Shown here piece after piece: positions 41,989 to 50,452 of a stretch of 64,000 nt of DNA. Origin of the DNA: JAVJUV01 sp047314965. GTDB taxonomy: Bacteria; Pseudomonadota; Alphaproteobacteria; Rhodobacterales; Rhodobacteraceae. Position numbers and translations under genes: made by a program. The DNA lies in the NCBI RefSeq assembly GCF_047314965.1, contig NZ_JBLBVK010000041.1:62001-126000 (forward strand). Reading direction: 5' to 3'. Position 1 is the first letter of the stretch; the number at the start of each line of letters is the position of its first letter. Under the pieces are notes generated by a model that saw only the letters and a list, made by a program, of their open reading frames with translations, had not been told where the DNA came from and searched no databases.

Positions 41989-42137
41989 CACGATGGGTAT
42001 GACGCGCGGGAAAGGTCAATCCTTGGAGGAACCGCCGATTTTTTTCGCAGACTTTCGCATCGTCAAGGAAGGATTGCCGCATTGCCGGTTTTCGATGGAA
42101 TTGGTAACAGCGGCTGACCACGGAAGGGACTGATGCC

Positions 42138-43301
42138 ATGCCCGTCATCACGGAAATCGCCGACCTGAAACGCCTCTACAAGAGGCGCGTCCCGAAGATG
42201 TTCTACGACTATGCCGAGACCGGCTCCTGGACCGAGCAGACCTTCCGGGACAATACCAACGATTTTCAGGAGATCCGCCTGCGCCAGCGTATCGCGGTCG
42301 ACATGGCGAACCGTTCCACCGCGACCGAGATGGTGGGCCAGGAGGTTGCGATGCCGCTGGCCCTGGCTCCTGTCGGATTGACGGGCATGCAGAACGCGGA
42401 TGGAGAGATCAAGGCGGCGCGGGCGGCCGAGAAGTTCGGGGTGCCCTTCTGTCTGTCGACCATGTCGATCTGTTCCATCGAGGACGTCGCCGCGCACACG
42501 AGCAAGCCCTTCTGGTTCCAGGTCTATACCCTGAAGGACGACGATTTCATGCGGCGGCTGATGGATCGCGCCCATGCCGCGAATTGCTCGGCCATCGTGA
42601 TCACCGTCGATCTGCAGGTGTTGGGCCAGCGTCACAAGGACCTGAAGAACGGACTGTCCGCCCCGCCGAAGCTGACGCCGGCCTCGATCGCCAACATGAT
42701 GACCAAGGTTCCGTGGGGGCTGGAGATGCTGCAGACGAAGCGGCGGTTCTTTGGCAATATCGTGGGCCATGCACAAGGCGTTTCGGACCCGTCGTCGCTG
42801 TCGTCGTGGACAGCCGAGGCCTTCGATCCCTCGCTGAACTGGGAGCGGATCAAGGAACTCATGGACATGTGGGGCGGCAAGGTGATCCTGAAAGGGATCA
42901 TGGAGGTCGATGACGCGGTGAAGGCGGCCGAACTTGGCGCCGACGCGATCATCGTGTCGAACCACGGCGGCCGGCAGCTGGATGGCGCCTTGTCGTCGAT
43001 CCGTGCCCTCGAGCCCATCGTGAAGGCGGTGGGCGACAAGACCGAGGTCTGGATGGACTCCGGCATTCGTACTGGTCAGGACGTATTGAAGGCCGTCGCC
43101 CTGGGTGCAAAGGGAACGATGAGCGGACGCGCGTGGCTCTATGGTCTGGGGGCGATGGGCGAACAGGGTGTCACCAAGGCGCTCGAGGTGATCCACAGGG
43201 AACTGGATCTGTCGATGGCCTTCTGCGGAAGGCGCAACATAAAGGACGTGGATCGCGATATCCTTCTGGTCCCCAAGGGTTTTTCCGGGGAGTGGGGCTG
43301 A
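42138..43301 (+). CDS. lldD: FMN-dependent L-lactate dehydrogenase (alpha-hydroxyacid oxidase family)
   Basis: 387-aa flavoenzyme that oxidises L-lactate to pyruvate, passing electrons to the quinone pool. N-terminal KMFYDYAETGSWTEQTFRDN, the FMN-site stretch PLALAPVGLTGMQNADGE, FQVYTLKDD and the catalytic SNHGGRQLDGALSSI (His/Arg pair) followed by MDSGIRTGQDVLKA are complete. The related hydroxyacid oxidases (mandelate, glycolate) cannot be wholly excluded. Monocistronic, ending in a strong terminator. Confidence 0.92.
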   Translation: MPVITEIADLKRLYKRRVPKMFYDYAETGSWTEQTFRDNTNDFQEIRLRQRIAVDMANRSTATEMVGQEVAMPLALAPVGLTGMQNADGEIKAARAAEKFGVPFCLSTMSICSIEDVAAHTSKPFWFQVYTLKDDDFMRRLMDRAHAANCSAIVITVDLQVLGQRHKDLKNGLSAPPKLTPASIANMMTKVPWGLEMLQTKRRFFGNIVGHAQGVSDPSSLSSWTAEAFDPSLNWERIKELMDMWGGKVILKGIMEVDDAVKAAELGADAIIVSNHGGRQLDGALSSIRALEPIVKAVGDKTEVWMDSGIRTGQDVLKAVALGAKGTMSGRAWLYGLGAMGEQGVTKALEVIHRELDLSMAFCGRRNIKDVDRDILLVPKGFSGEWG

Positions 43302-43324
43302 GTCGTTCCGCGCCTTGAAGCGTC

Positions 43325-43360
43325 AACAATAACCGGCCTTAGTGGTTATTGTTTCTTTTT
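43325..43360 (+). terminator. Rho-independent terminator of lldD
   Basis: AACAATAACC and GGTTATTGTT pair perfectly over 10 bp around a 9-base loop, followed by TCTTTTT, 23 bp after the lldD stop. Confidence 0.88.
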
Positions 43361-43450
43361 GATGTAAAGATGTCGCGGCGCCGACCCAAAAACGGCCTGT
43401 TTCCTGCCACGTTCTTGCCGCAATCAAGCGGGGGACGTAGATTTCGCCCC

Positions 43451-44026
43451 ATGACCAGTGCTCTTGATCATCGGTATGGAAAAATCCTTGCGGCCGCAGC
43501 CATTCTGTCGGCCGCTCTCTCCATGCCTGCACAGGCTCAGATGCCCGCCAGCCTGACCGAGGCGGCGGAGTTCCCGGCGGAAACAGCAGCAATCGTCCAG
43601 GCGACGGCCCGGCTTTTCGATGCCGTCGAGGCCAGCGGACGGCCTCGCGGCGGCCGGCCCGTCATCGCGCGCCCCGTTCTTACCAAGCCGGCCAGTGTTC
43701 GTGCCGAAGATGCCAAGGCCGACATCCTGGTCTCGCGCGGCCCCGTTGATCATCTGACAGGCTACCGCATCAGCTGGTACCCGGTGGACCGGTTTCTTGG
43801 GTCCGTCGATTTCATGGGAACATGGGACGGAAACCGGAACCTCGTCTGCGGTTTCGTGACATGGGACCTGACCGATCCAAAGGCCCCGGTTCTGGAGAGC
43901 GTCGATGCGACCTTTCTGGACATTGGCGCTTTGTCCGGCGAAAGCGCCGAGACTATCCACGCGGCACTCCTTGATGCGAACTGTGCCTACGGAGCGATAG
44001 ACGCGAACTACGCGTTTTTCGAATAG
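43451..44026 (+). CDS. Exported protein of unknown function
   Basis: 191-aa protein with a signal sequence (residues about 1-30, hydrophobic core ILAAAAILSAALSMPAQAQ). I do not recognise a family. The mature part has a proline/arginine-rich linker (GRPRGGRPVIARPVLTKP), then a compact domain with DHLTGYRISWYPVDRFLGS, MGTWDGNRNLVCGFVTWDL and ESAETIHAALLDANCAYGAID. Two cysteines could pair. Start ATG 43451 is the first with a signal peptide directly after it. It lies alone between the lldD terminator and an autotransporter remnant. Confidence 0.68.
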   Translation: MTSALDHRYGKILAAAAILSAALSMPAQAQMPASLTEAAEFPAETAAIVQATARLFDAVEASGRPRGGRPVIARPVLTKPASVRAEDAKADILVSRGPVDHLTGYRISWYPVDRFLGSVDFMGTWDGNRNLVCGFVTWDLTDPKAPVLESVDATFLDIGALSGESAETIHAALLDANCAYGAIDANYAFFE

Positions 44027-44241
44027 GGCGGTAACCGACCTCTTCAGGAGCCCCTTACGTCTCTGCCAGCAGCCCGGGATAATCCAAGGACAAGTCCCGA
44101 ATTTCCGGCGGCCGATGGGTGCCGGGGTGTAACGTGGGCGGCTTCCAGGCCTGGCTGGTGCGTCGTCTCAATGGATGGAAACGAAAAGGGCCGGCGATGG
44201 GTTGGCGCCGGCGCCGTCATTTCCTCGAAACCTTCGATCCA

Positions 44242-44800
44242 GAACTTCAGTTCGGTTTGGAACCCGACCGAGAAACTCTCATGGTTCGATTCCGAACTCG
44301 CTCCTTCGTATCCAACGCGCACTGACGTATCGAGGCCCCCCGAGGTGAGCATTCGCACGCCAAGACTTATGCGTGCGCGTGCATCTGTATTGGCTTGCGT
44401 ACTGTCATCCACGCCGACAAGAAAGGCATCGCCTTCGAGTGTTGCGCCAAGTCCAGAGAGGGCGAGCGGGCGTTCGAAGGAAATACCCAACTCGGCGCGC
44501 CGCACGGTTGTGGTTGCTGCCGCAACGGGATTGCTGCCTGCGTCGATGTATGCATCCGCATCGTCCTGAGCGATGGTGTAGGACAAGGTCGGCCAGATCA
44601 CCGAGTTCCCGAGTTCAGTTCGGCCCGCCAGAGTGGCCTGGAACAGGGCACGGTTACTGTCATACTCGGCGCCGTCTATGGAGTTTTGCGATTGGCCGAA
44701 GAGCAGTCGGCTTTCGAAGTAAAGCTGATCCCGAAGGCGCGAAACCATATACGGTCCAACCGGCCAACCGGTGTGGTTGATCTCGCTCCCGGCGCTGTGC
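44242..44800 (-). pseudogene. Remnant of an autotransporter-type outer-membrane barrel
   Basis: The minus-strand frame from about 44800 to 44242 encodes a run of amphipathic strands: YMVSRLRDQLYFESRLLFG, LAGRTELGNSVIWPTLSYT, RAELGISFERPLALSG, ARISLGVRMLTSG, SVRVGYEG and SFSVGFQTELKF. These resemble the C-terminal barrel of roseobacter autotransporter-domain proteins. The usual Phe-stop end is lost, because the frame reads on past ELKF for about 65 unrelated residues to 44044. There is no start or signal in frame. The exported ORF just upstream, in another frame, may be the detached N-terminal part. Confidence 0.6.
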
Positions 44801-44807
44801 GGTCGTC

Positions 44808-45158
44808 CTATATCTCGCCATAGGCGAAATGGCCCGAGGTGAACTCGGTCGAATCCGTGAAATGATTCCGGCTCCAGGTCTCCGCTCCGCTGGAGTCCTT
44901 TAGGACAATGACAAGGTTTTCGCCTGTCGGCTCGAAGGAATCTGGCTCCGCAGCCGGGTCGCGTCGCACGCCGACACGAAACTCGACCTCGCAATAGTCT
45001 TGGGTCACAAAGAAGAGACCCCTATTCCCGATCACGTCCACGATGACGGCATGGGCTGGTGTCGCAATGCCCCCAGCCAGCATGATCGTCGCCGCCCAAA
45101 GGCTGCTGCTGAACAGGTGTCGGATGGTTGGGCGCTTGTCTCTTTCGGAGCATGTCAT
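44808..45158 (-). CDS. Small exported protein, possibly N-terminal fragment of a disrupted autotransporter
   Basis: 116-aa frame with a signal peptide (core LWAATIMLAGGIATPAHA) and about 80 mature residues including FFVTQDYCEVEFRVGVRRD and NLVIVLKDSSGAETWSRNHF. No family recognised. It stops (TAG) 8 bp before the start of barrel-like coding sequence in a different frame. It is either an independent small secreted protein or the 5' piece of the same broken gene. The N-terminal basic residues and start position are plausible but have no strong ribosome site. Confidence 0.5.
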   Translation of the reverse strand: MTCSERDKRPTIRHLFSSSLWAATIMLAGGIATPAHAVIVDVIGNRGLFFVTQDYCEVEFRVGVRRDPAAEPDSFEPTGENLVIVLKDSSGAETWSRNHFTDSTEFTSGHFAYGEI

Positions 45159-45434
45159 ACTTGCTCAAATCCATTCTTTTAGTCAGTTCTTTTGTGCAAA
45201 ATGCACCGAGGGCATTGTTGGGCAGTCGGGCGAAACCACGGCCGCCGAGGGTTAATTGTTTCGAAATTTGAAAGAGTTGCTTTCCGGAAGCGACAAAACC
45301 GCGCTCTCAATCTGAGCGATATCCGGGGTCTCGTTTTTTCCCTTTTCAACCCCCGTTTCCCCCGCTATACGCCGCACTTCATGGGCGGACACCCTTGGAG
45401 GCCGCCTGAAACTTGAAAAATTGGAGAATTGACC

Positions 45435-46073
45435 ATGGCTGGTGAGATCCCTGATCTTCACGCCACGGTACGGACGGGGACAGGCAAGGGGGCCGCTCGT
45501 CAAGCTCGTAGAGACGGGCTCGTACCTGGCATCGTTTACGGCGGCGGAACCGATCCGCTCCCGATCAACGTTCCCTACAACGTACTGTTCAAACAACTGA
45601 AGCAGGGCCGGTTCCTTGCGACGCTGTTCAACCTCAAGGTTGACGGTCACGACGACGTGCGCGTCATCTGCCGCAATGTGCAGCGCGACGTGGTCAAGGA
45701 CCTGCCGGCGCACCTCGACCTGATGCGCCTGAAGCGCACGTCGAAGATCGCGCTCTACATCCCGGTCGAGATCCAGGGACAGGAAAACTGCCCCGGTATC
45801 CGCAGGGGTGGTGTTCTGACCATGGTGCGGCCGGAAGTCGAGCTGAAAGTCACCGCAGGCGATATTCCTGAGAAGATCGTCGCAAACGTGGCTGGCCTGA
45901 ATATCGGCGACACGCTGACCATCTCGATGGTCGACCTTCCGGCTGGCGCGAAGCCGACCATCGACCGCGACTTCGTCATCGCGAACATCCAGGCCCCGTC
46001 GGGTCTGGCCAGCCAGGCAGACGAGGAAGAGGCTGACACGGCCGAGCCAGAGACCGAGGACGACGCCGAATAA
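45435..46073 (+). CDS. rplY: 50S ribosomal protein L25 (CTC family)
   Basis: 212-aa L25/TL5/CTC-type protein that binds 5S rRNA in the large subunit. The N-terminal L25 domain (RTGTGKGAARQARRDGLVPG, then GIVYGGGTDPLPINV) is followed by the C-terminal beta domain (LTMVRPEVELKVTAGDIPE, VANVAGLNIGDTLTISMV) and an acidic tail. Start ATG 45435 after TTGGAGAATTG; a TTG two codons earlier is less likely. The usual neighbour pth is absent here. A strong terminator follows. Confidence 0.96.
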   Translation: MAGEIPDLHATVRTGTGKGAARQARRDGLVPGIVYGGGTDPLPINVPYNVLFKQLKQGRFLATLFNLKVDGHDDVRVICRNVQRDVVKDLPAHLDLMRLKRTSKIALYIPVEIQGQENCPGIRRGGVLTMVRPEVELKVTAGDIPEKIVANVAGLNIGDTLTISMVDLPAGAKPTIDRDFVIANIQAPSGLASQADEEEADTAEPETEDDAE

Positions 46074-46102
46074 TCCGGCTTTCGTCCCTGACGAGACAAG
46101 AA

Positions 46103-46131
46103 AACGCGGCACTGACGGTGCCGCGTTTTTT
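46103..46131 (+). terminator. Rho-independent terminator of rplY
   Basis: AACGCGGCAC / GTGCCGCGTT form a perfect 10-bp stem with a 5-base loop, running into a six-T tract 30 bp after the rplY stop. Confidence 0.9.
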
Positions 46132-46260
46132 CTTTTGCCCCAATGGTTGGCGCATTGGCTGAATTCCGGTCATCTTGCGGCCATCGAAGGCCGTCAGGTT
46201 TGTTCACCACTCCGAAAGCCGAAGGCTTTAGTCTAGTCTTGTCCTCAGGGAGGGACCCCA

Positions 46261-46452
46261 ATGAACGAGGTTCCAATGTGTCTGACTGTCGAAGCTCTTG
46301 TCCTGTTTCTCAATCTCTTGCCGCCCGATATCGTGACGACCGGGGCGGACATGATCACCGTCCATGCGCAGACCGGAGACGCGGTCTGGGAGGCGGACGG
46401 AGATATCTGGAGTCTCAGGCCCTCTGAAGGCCAGGTGTCCCAAGCCGGCTGA
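46261..46452 (+). CDS. Hypothetical small protein
   Basis: 63-aa frame starting at ATG 46261 with a good ribosome site (AGGGAGG six bases upstream). The N-terminal third is hydrophobic (LTVEALVLFLNLLPPDIV), the remainder polar with Trp residues (DAVWEADGDIWSLRP). No family recognised. The 408-bp stretch between rplY and the threonine dehydratase holds only this candidate and the rplY terminator. Confidence 0.35.
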   Translation: MNEVPMCLTVEALVLFLNLLPPDIVTTGADMITVHAQTGDAVWEADGDIWSLRPSEGQVSQAG

Positions 46453-46481
46453 CATCACGCGCGACGCAGCGCTCGCGTGTT

Positions 46482-47411
46482 TCACAGCTTCGGCACACCG
46501 CCCTGCATCACAGTCAGGAACCAGCCGGTGTCGATGTTGCCACCGCAGAGAATGACCGCAACTTCGCGACCGCGCATGGCGCCCGCTTCCAGCATCAGCG
46601 CGGCAAGCGCAGCCGCCCCGGCGCCTTCGGCAAGGTTGTGGGTGTCACGGTAATAAACCCGGATCGCCTCGGCGACGGCCTCCTCGGTGACGGTGACGAT
46701 CCTTTCGGCGCCGGGTCCATAGATGTCGAGAGCCGCCTGCGCCGGTTCGCGCACCGCGACTCCGTCGGCGAAGGTCCGCGCACTGTCGGTGGCGATGATC
46801 CGGCCAGCTTCGGCGGATAGCTTGGCGGCGGGAGCGTGTTCGCTGACGACACCGACGATCTTGGTTCGAAGCCCAAGCGCATCGCGGGCGGCGATGCATC
46901 CGCAAATCCCCGAGCCAAGGCCGATGGGCACGTAGAGCGTATCGATCTGCGGCTGGGCCAACAGCAGTTCATAGGCATATGTCGCCACACCGCGCACCAG
47001 TTCGTGATGAAAGGAAGGCACAAAGGTCAGGCCCTCCTCGGCGGCGATACGAAGCGCTTCGTCGCGCGCGGCTTCGAAATCCGTGCCAACCTCGACCAGT
47101 TCGGCGCCGAATGCCCGCATTGCGGCGTTCTTCTCGATGGAGTTGCCGTGCGGCGCGCAGATCACTGCACGCAGGCCCGCCTGTGTCGCCGCCATCGCCT
47201 GACCCTGGCCGTGATTGCCACGTGTGGCAGTGATGATGCCGGGGCAATCCGGCTGAGTTCGTTTCAGCCAGTCGATGAAGGTCAGCGCGCCCCGCACCTT
47301 GAACGATCCGGTCGGCGTGTGGTTTTCGTGCTTGACCCAGACCTTGCATCCAAGACGCGCTTCCAGCAGGGGCCAGGCATATTGCGCCGTGGCTGGCATC
47401 CGCGAATGCAC
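46482..47411 (-). CDS. Threonine dehydratase-like PLP enzyme
   Basis: 309-aa (from GTG 47411) fold-type II PLP enzyme of the threonine/serine dehydratase family. The PLP lysine is in HTPTGSFKVRGAL, the phosphate-binding glycine loop is VPIGLGSGICG, and the substrate loop is TRGNHGQGQA. C-terminal ILCGGNIDTGWF matches. It lacks a regulatory ACT domain, so it is a catabolic-type dehydratase or related ammonia-lyase. Homology-like sequence (FSRDELIAAAELVHSRMP) continues upstream of GTG 47411 to an ATT at 47450 preceded by AGAGGAAG, so the true N-terminus may be 13 residues longer. Confidence 0.87.
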   Translation of the reverse strand: MHSRMPATAQYAWPLLEARLGCKVWVKHENHTPTGSFKVRGALTFIDWLKRTQPDCPGIITATRGNHGQGQAMAATQAGLRAVICAPHGNSIEKNAAMRAFGAELVEVGTDFEAARDEALRIAAEEGLTFVPSFHHELVRGVATYAYELLLAQPQIDTLYVPIGLGSGICGCIAARDALGLRTKIVGVVSEHAPAAKLSAEAGRIIATDSARTFADGVAVREPAQAALDIYGPGAERIVTVTEEAVAEAIRVYYRDTHNLAEGAGAAALAALMLEAGAMRGREVAVILCGGNIDTGWFLTVMQGGVPKL

Positions 47412-47454
47412 AAGTTCTGCGGCCGCGATGAGTTCGTCTCTGCTGAAAATCTGC

Positions 47455-47520
47455 TTCTTCCTCTTGGTCCAAATACTTCGGGGGTCCGGGGGCAGAGCCC
47501 CCGGTCTGTCGGACGCCGCC
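47455..47520 (-). repeat. Intergenic hairpin repeat, copy B
   Basis: Read on the minus strand: GGGGGCTCTGCCCCCGG, then ACCCCCGAAGTATTTGGACC and AAGAGGAAG. The stem GGGGGC/GCCCCC has a 3-base loop. The tail ends only a few bases from the threonine dehydratase reading frame and supplies its AGAGGAAG ribosome-site-like sequence. Confidence 0.6.
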
Positions 47521-47656
47521 AGGCGTTCGACGGGTCGCTGTGCCTAAATTGCCCGTCCTTTGTCGTCGTGAGCATCCGTTCTTCGCCGAGGGTCAAGACC
47601 AGATCATATTGCATGATCTTTCCGGTTCCTAGACACGGGACGAATATCCTTTGGGT

Positions 47657-48328
47657 TCAGTCATCATGCCTGTCGTCCGGGGTGGCGCGGCGATTGATCA
47701 CAAGGGCAAGAAGCGTACCGGCGACGAAGCCGCCCAGATGCGCCTCCCACGCCAGGAGGCCGCCCGTCGCATAGTAGAGAGCCACGTTCATCGCCGCCAG
47801 CAGGAGGGCGCCGCGGGCCACGGGCCACACCTGTTCCTGAAGCACGACGCGGTCGCGGAGATCCCAGGCCAGAAGCGCGCCGGCCAGCCCGAACAGTGCG
47901 CCGGAAGCGCCGACCATCGGGCGGTAACTGTCGGAAATGAGCGCAAATCCGATGGCACCCCCCAGAAGGGCACCAACGTAGAGGAGCAAGGCGCGTGGGG
48001 TGCCGATGCGTTCAAGAACTGGGCGACCGAGAGAGAAAAGCGCAATCATGTTGACCACAAGGTGCACCAGTCCCGCGTGAAGGAAGCCATAGGTCAGGAA
48101 CATGGTCGCCGGTTGAAGGGCGTAGTTCGGTTTCCAATCCTTCAGAAGCCCCGGCCAGAAGCCGCCGTATTCATATATCAACTGCCGGAAGCGGGGGATT
48201 CCGAAGGCACCGAGGTCTCCCAGTTGCAGAATGATCTCGATCGCCGTGCAGAGTCCGGTCAGGGCAACAAGCCCCCAGCCGTTCATGACAGGGGACTCGG
48301 TGGGTGCGCCGCCGGAGTCAGCGGTCAT
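47657..48328 (-). CDS. Rhomboid family intramembrane serine protease
   Basis: 223-aa rhomboid protease with about six membrane helices. The catalytic Ser is 142 in GASGALFG and the catalytic His is 197 in WEAHLGGFVAG; the helix-2 motif HLVVNM provides His89 and Asn93. It cleaves transmembrane segments of client proteins; clients are unknown. The start (ATG 48328) lies 4 bp after the stop of the outer-membrane barrel gene, so it is probably translated from the exopolysaccharide-region mRNA. Confidence 0.92.
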   Translation of the reverse strand: MTADSGGAPTESPVMNGWGLVALTGLCTAIEIILQLGDLGAFGIPRFRQLIYEYGGFWPGLLKDWKPNYALQPATMFLTYGFLHAGLVHLVVNMIALFSLGRPVLERIGTPRALLLYVGALLGGAIGFALISDSYRPMVGASGALFGLAGALLAWDLRDRVVLQEQVWPVARGALLLAAMNVALYYATGGLLAWEAHLGGFVAGTLLALVINRRATPDDRHDD

Positions 48329-48332
48329 CGCT

Positions 48333-49676
48333 TCAGAAGCCGAAGGTAATATCGCGCTGGATGTTGAAGAAGACGGTATTGGACGTCTCTGTTGTAAAGC
48401 CGTCGGTGGACTCGCGGACATGCGACAAGCCGGTGCTCATTTCCCAATCCTTTGCAAGTGTCCGGGTATAGGAAATTGTCGCAGTCGCCCGGTCGTCGTC
48501 ATCCGCTCCGCCCAATTGGTTGACCGCCGAATAGCTTAGAACGGCGCTCCAGCCTGAAATATCGTTGATCTGGTCGCGATACCCGACGGATATGTCCGTG
48601 TTGTTGTAATACTCCGACCTGTCCACCGAAGGTGTCTGCGAAAGTCTTGCTGTAAGCGCACCAGAGCGCGTCTCGCGCTCATAAGCCACGCTGGCTTGTG
48701 GCCGCAATGCGGTGTCACCTTCCTGGTCGACGATCCCAAGCGAGAAGGCGAGGCTTCCGGCTGGCAAAGTGACGCTACGGCTTACGCTTGCTTCGGTCCG
48801 CCTGCCGCTGTCATCGATACGGCTGGACAGTTCAAGCTCGTACGCTCCATTTGGCCGATCTTGCTTGACGGAAAGTTCAAGTCCGATCCCAGTGTTCGTG
48901 ACCGTTCCGACCTTCGCGCGGTCCAGTAAAAGGTCTCCCGTAAAGCTGAGACCTCCCGTGGTCTGGGCTGCAAGGCCTGCGCCGACATAGACGTTGTCTC
49001 TGTCGATTGACGTTTCGGTTTCCCGAGAGAAACCGGAGAGGACGCGGATCGTGCGCGCCGGATCGATTCTGAAGAGTGCGGTCGTGTCGATATAGAACCC
49101 GTCGTTGTCGATCAGGTCCGGATCAACCGTATCGGTGTAGTCTTCGTTGAAATATCCTGCCAGGACTTCAAAGCCGAAGGGCTGATCGATACCTGTCTCA
49201 AGGCCAACGTCGATACGAGTGAATGCCGCAGTGCCGTCGTCGATGACCAGCGTTCCCGTCCCGATACCGAAGATCGGCCCGGATGTGACCACAGTGTCGT
49301 CAAGGTTGTATTCGTTATATCGGGCCAAGAAATTCATAGCAGACGTGGCGCCACGGCGGGCGTAATTCAAGCGCACCTCCGTATTCTCCAGGTCAAACTC
49401 GTCGTCGCTGCTACCGCCGAATTCTCCGACGATTTCGCTTCCAAGTCCGAAAGTCAGCGTTTCCGAACGGGTCACGCTGCGGGCGCCGAAAGAAAGCCCT
49501 GTGCGCGACGTTACGGACGTATCGCCCGATTGGCGGTCATCCTTGAGCTCGATCCCTTGCGACAGGGAGAGTGTTCCGGAAAAACCTGGACCCTCCTGCG
49601 CGAACGCAGGAGGGAGGTATGATACCGAAAGCGCAAGGGTTGCTGTTAGAGAAAGACCCGTCCGCAAATATGTCAT
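48333..49676 (-). CDS. Outer-membrane beta-barrel protein of the exopolysaccharide locus
   Basis: 447-aa barrel. A signal peptide (MTYLRTGLSLTATLALSVS, cleavage after AFA) is followed by many alternating strands (TLTFGLGSEIVGEFGG, FGFEVLAGYFNEDY, ISVGYRDQINDISGW), ending RDITFGF with a terminal Phe. It resembles the outer-membrane proteins associated with exosortase/PEP-CTERM-type EPS loci. It lies 7 bp after the polysaccharide export gene and just before the rhomboid gene. It probably acts as an outer-membrane component in polymer secretion or attachment; that role is inferred from context. Confidence 0.85.
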   Translation of the reverse strand: MTYLRTGLSLTATLALSVSYLPPAFAQEGPGFSGTLSLSQGIELKDDRQSGDTSVTSRTGLSFGARSVTRSETLTFGLGSEIVGEFGGSSDDEFDLENTEVRLNYARRGATSAMNFLARYNEYNLDDTVVTSGPIFGIGTGTLVIDDGTAAFTRIDVGLETGIDQPFGFEVLAGYFNEDYTDTVDPDLIDNDGFYIDTTALFRIDPARTIRVLSGFSRETETSIDRDNVYVGAGLAAQTTGGLSFTGDLLLDRAKVGTVTNTGIGLELSVKQDRPNGAYELELSSRIDDSGRRTEASVSRSVTLPAGSLAFSLGIVDQEGDTALRPQASVAYERETRSGALTARLSQTPSVDRSEYYNNTDISVGYRDQINDISGWSAVLSYSAVNQLGGADDDDRATATISYTRTLAKDWEMSTGLSHVRESTDGFTTETSNTVFFNIQRDITFGF

Positions 49677-49683
49677 CCGTACT

Positions 49684-50283
49684 CTACTCGAAGAGGCGGC
49701 GCTCGGGCACGATGATTACGTCACCGCTACGAAGAACGATGTCACCTCCAACCGCTGCCCCGTCCGCGATTGCTTTATAGTTAATTGTCGACACGGACTG
49801 CTGACCCGTGCGCGCGTCCGTCCGGCGAAGGACGATACGCTTTTGAGCCGCGAAGGCGGTAAACCCGCCGGTCTCGGCCAAAGCCTGCAAGAGCGTCGTT
49901 CCACGGCGCAGGCTCTTTTGGCCCGGCGCGGCGATTTCGCCCATCATGTACACGCTGATTGATCCGCCGGAAGACGATGATGCCGTTGCCTGCGTCAAAG
50001 ACGCAACCGTCACGAAGACGTTCGGCTCGGATGCAAAATTGCCAGCAATTCCAGACGTGATAGCCGCATCTACCTGGCTTGCCGTGCGTCCTGCTGCGGC
50101 TACGGAACCCGCGAATGGAAACGAGATCGTTCCATCAGGAAGAACCAGCACCGAACGGTTCAAGGACGAGTCCTCGAGAACCTCGACGGTCAGCGTATCG
50201 CCCGGCCGAATTAGATAACCGGATTGAGCAGAAGCACTAACGGCAAACATGGTCGCGACGAGCGCAAGCAGATACGTTTTCAT
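49684..50283 (-). CDS. Polysaccharide biosynthesis/export protein (Wza-like)
   Basis: 199-aa periplasmic/outer-membrane export protein. A signal peptide (MKTYLLALVATMFAVSASA) is followed by the polysaccharide export domain (SGYLIRPGDTLTVEVLED, VLPDGTISFPFAGSVAAAG) and an SLBB-like domain (VYMMGEIAAPGQKSLRRGTTLLQALAETGG). There is no lipobox Cys and no C-terminal alpha-helical barrel, so it is shorter than E. coli Wza, like the XrtA-associated exporters. Start ATG 50283; longer in-frame starts exist to 50331. Precedes the barrel gene by 7 bp. Confidence 0.92.
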   Translation of the reverse strand: MKTYLLALVATMFAVSASAQSGYLIRPGDTLTVEVLEDSSLNRSVLVLPDGTISFPFAGSVAAAGRTASQVDAAITSGIAGNFASEPNVFVTVASLTQATASSSSGGSISVYMMGEIAAPGQKSLRRGTTLLQALAETGGFTAFAAQKRIVLRRTDARTGQQSVSTINYKAIADGAAVGGDIVLRSGDVIIVPERRLFE

Positions 50284-50452
50284 TTTTCCCACTTTCATAA
50301 CACCACTTCCCCCAAAGTGAGTACCAAACATTCGTCGGCACTATTGCCCATCAAGAGGGCCTTTAGAAGCCTTTTCTTGATATTTCACAACTTTAACTCC
50401 CTGCTTTGCGCCTCAAGTGCAACAATTCCGTACTTGATTGGTCATTTTGATC

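Noticed and set aside
47282..47614. 110-codon minus-strand frame with a fair ribosome site near 47614
   Set aside because: After about 25 residues it merely reads through repeat copy B and an alternative frame of the dehydratase; the first residues alone are not enough to call a gene.
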